A stretch of DNA of 8,317 nt from Comamonas sp. (lineage in GTDB: Bacteria > Pseudomonadota > Gammaproteobacteria > Burkholderiales > Burkholderiaceae_C): assembly GCA_018384835.1 (NCBI GenBank), contig JAHAYB010000177.1, forward strand, positions 1 through 8,317, read 5' to 3'. Both the position numbers and the translations under genes were made by a program. Under the pieces are notes generated by a model. That model did not search any database. It was given only the letters and a program-made list of their open reading frames with translations, and was not told the origin of the DNA. Every line of letters starts with the position of its first letter. Within the stretch, counting starts at the first letter, position 1. Shown piece by piece: positions 7,070-8,317 of the stretch.

Positions 7070-8053
7070 TCACACCCTGGTAGCCACCAGCCCTGCCGCC
7101 AGCGCCCAAGCGTGGAGCAAGCAGGCAGCAATGCCCAGCACCACGGCGGGGCGCAGGCGCTGCACCGCTGGCTGTAAGCCCTTGGCCTGCTGCTGGGCAT
7201 AGCGCCACAGCAGGCCAAAACTTACGAACGACAGTGGCAGCGACGCTAGCGCCCATAGCGCCTTGGGCGGCGGTATCAACAGCCACACGCCCAGCACCAG
7301 CCAGCCATGCGCCACCAGAGCAATCAGGCCGTAGAGCAAAGCCGCGCCACGCAGCCCCAGGCGCACCACCAAGGTGTTTTTGCCAACTTGGGCATCACTG
7401 GGGGCATCGGCAAAGCCGTTAACAATCAGCACATTCATCACCAACAGGGCAAAGCTGAGGGCGGTAAATGTTGGGATGATTAAAAACTGGCGACGCTGCA
7501 CATAGTCCGCCCCCAGCACCACCAGCCACCAAGCCAGGCCGGTGGCCAGTTCCCCCAGCCCTCTATGGGCTAGTTGCAAGGGTGGTGCAGAATAGGCCCA
7601 GGCCAGCAGCAAGCCTGCGATGCCAATCCAGAACAGGCCGCCGCCGCTCATCACTAGCAGCCACAGGCCGCCTAGCGCCACCAAAATCAGCAAAGCCCAA
7701 GCCCATTGGCGCGTATCTTGCTCAGACACCAGCCCCTGCTGAATCAGCCGCGAGCCGCCCGAGAAGGGGTACAGCCCCTGGGTATTGGCCGCATCCGCGC
7801 CGTTGCGGGCATCGTGGTAATCGTTGAGGACATTGGCTCCGGCATGGGCCATTAGCGCCAGCAACAGGGTAATGGCCGCTGTCCAGCTATCAAAGCCACA
7901 GCCGCAAGACCAGGCAAAAGCAAAACCCAGCACGCAGGCCGAGGCCGTCAGCGTCAAAAACGGCAACCGCGTCATGCGCAGCAACATACGCCAGTTGGGG
8001 CTGGGGGGCAGGGTTGGCTGGGGTTCAGCCGAGGAGGGGGTGGATTGCATCAT
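7070..8053 (-). CDS. UbiA-superfamily (MenA-like) membrane prenyltransferase
   Basis: The 327-residue protein has about eight or nine hydrophobic segments and both Asp-rich motifs of the UbiA superfamily: NDYHDARNGAD (77-87) and DAPSD (216-220), followed by VGKNTLVVRLG (223-233). AYSAPPLQLAHRGLGELATG (153-172) is the other typical block. These enzymes use Mg2+ bound by the Asp motifs to move a polyprenyl group from its diphosphate onto an acceptor, often a quinone precursor, in the inner membrane. The first motif and the GK-TL-VRLG stretch are closer to MenA (dihydroxynaphthoate polyprenyltransferase) than to UbiA proper, but the block before the second motif reads NGFAD where MenA has NNIRD. 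The substrate cannot be decided. The N-terminus (1-20) is a short Pro/Ser-rich cytoplasmic leader; WSCGCGF (48-54) holds an unusual Cys pair. Two Met codons in a row (8053 and 8050) could each start it, neither with a clear Shine-Dalgarno sequence. It lies 20 bases downstream of the UDG-family gene, probably in one operon. Confidence 0.85.
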   Translation of the reverse strand: MMQSTPSSAEPQPTLPPSPNWRMLLRMTRLPFLTLTASACVLGFAFAWSCGCGFDSWTAAITLLLALMAHAGANVLNDYHDARNGADAANTQGLYPFSGGSRLIQQGLVSEQDTRQWAWALLILVALGGLWLLVMSGGGLFWIGIAGLLLAWAYSAPPLQLAHRGLGELATGLAWWLVVLGADYVQRRQFLIIPTFTALSFALLVMNVLIVNGFADAPSDAQVGKNTLVVRLGLRGAALLYGLIALVAHGWLVLGVWLLIPPPKALWALASLPLSFVSFGLLWRYAQQQAKGLQPAVQRLRPAVVLGIAACLLHAWALAAGLVATRV

Positions 8054-8073
8054 GAGCGGCGATTAGTGATTAT

Positions 8074-8317
8074 TCAGGCAAGCAACGCTTGCACTCTGTG
8101 GCGTAGCTCGGGCAGCAATTCCAGCTCAAACCAGGGGTTGCGCTTGAGCCAGCCGTTATTGCGCGGGCTAGGGTGGGGCAGCACTACGGTGTGCTGCCAG
8201 TAGGTGCGCCATTGCTCTACCGCTGGTGTCACTTGGCGCGGTGCTTGGGGCAAGTGCCAAGCCAGGGCGTATTGGCCTAAAACAATCGTTAGCCCAATCT
8301 GGGGCAGTCTATCTAAG
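8074..8317 (-). CDS. Uracil-DNA glycosylase-family protein, C-terminal 80 residues (5' end off the window)
   Basis: The minus strand is open from the right edge to a TGA at 8074-8076 and encodes 80 residues. It contains LTIVLGQYALAWHL and then VVLPHPSPRNNGWLKRNP followed by WFELELLPELRHRVQALLA. The PHPSPRN motif with NPWFE and the closing LPELR match the C-terminal end of a uracil-DNA-glycosylase-superfamily group common in proteobacteria (HPSP is the second UDG motif, which contacts DNA beside the flipped base). The first motif, with the catalytic residue, lies outside the window. The likely role is removal of uracil or a related base from DNA, but relatives of this group are poorly characterised. 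The stop is 20 bases before the start of the prenyltransferase gene on the same strand, suggesting co-transcription with this gene first. Confidence 0.78.
   Translation of the reverse strand, partial: LDRLPQIGLTIVLGQYALAWHLPQAPRQVTPAVEQWRTYWQHTVVLPHPSPRNNGWLKRNPWFELELLPELRHRVQALLA

Overview
The window is ordinary, gene-dense bacterial chromosome of moderately high GC. The proteins (an HrpA with the C-terminal DUF3418 region, a long-tailed RhlE, an EttA, an M14-like lipoprotein with a C-terminal domain I associate with Burkholderiales, and a UDG-family protein with a PHPSPRN motif) look betaproteobacterial, most likely Burkholderiales and perhaps Comamonadaceae. That placement rests on recalled protein similarity, since there is no rRNA or other marker here. 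No tRNA, rRNA, CRISPR array, insertion sequence, prophage or integrase gene was found.

Layout from left to right. The C-terminal part of hrpA runs off the left edge on the + strand. It converges, with a 27-base gap, on a minus-strand gene for an M14-carboxypeptidase-like lipoprotein. A 195-base spacer made largely of short tandem repeats separates that gene from rhlE, a DEAD-box RNA helicase gene on the same strand. A 308-base intergenic region then divides rhlE (minus) from ettA (plus). It holds two divergent promoter candidates whose -35 boxes overlap. ettA converges, with a 31-base gap, on a minus-strand UbiA/MenA-like prenyltransferase gene. Twenty bases upstream of that gene lies the 3' end of a uracil-DNA-glycosylase-family gene, which runs off the right edge, so the last two genes look like an operon.

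Three of the genes deal with RNA and translation: HrpA (helicase linked to stalled ribosomes), RhlE (RNA remodelling and ribosome maturation) and EttA (E-site ABCF factor that couples translation to energy state). rhlE and ettA may share a control region. The others are an outer-membrane-type lipoprotein, a membrane prenyltransferase of unknown substrate and a DNA-repair-type protein.

The best lead is the M14-like lipoprotein. It keeps the family framework, but every catalytic and zinc-binding position I can align is replaced, so it looks like a conserved-fold pseudoenzyme. Second are the overlapping divergent -35 boxes with an implied leader of about 230 nt on rhlE mRNA. Third is the cluster of three unrelated short tandem repeats between rhlE and the lipoprotein gene. 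I saw no clear novel multi-gene system.
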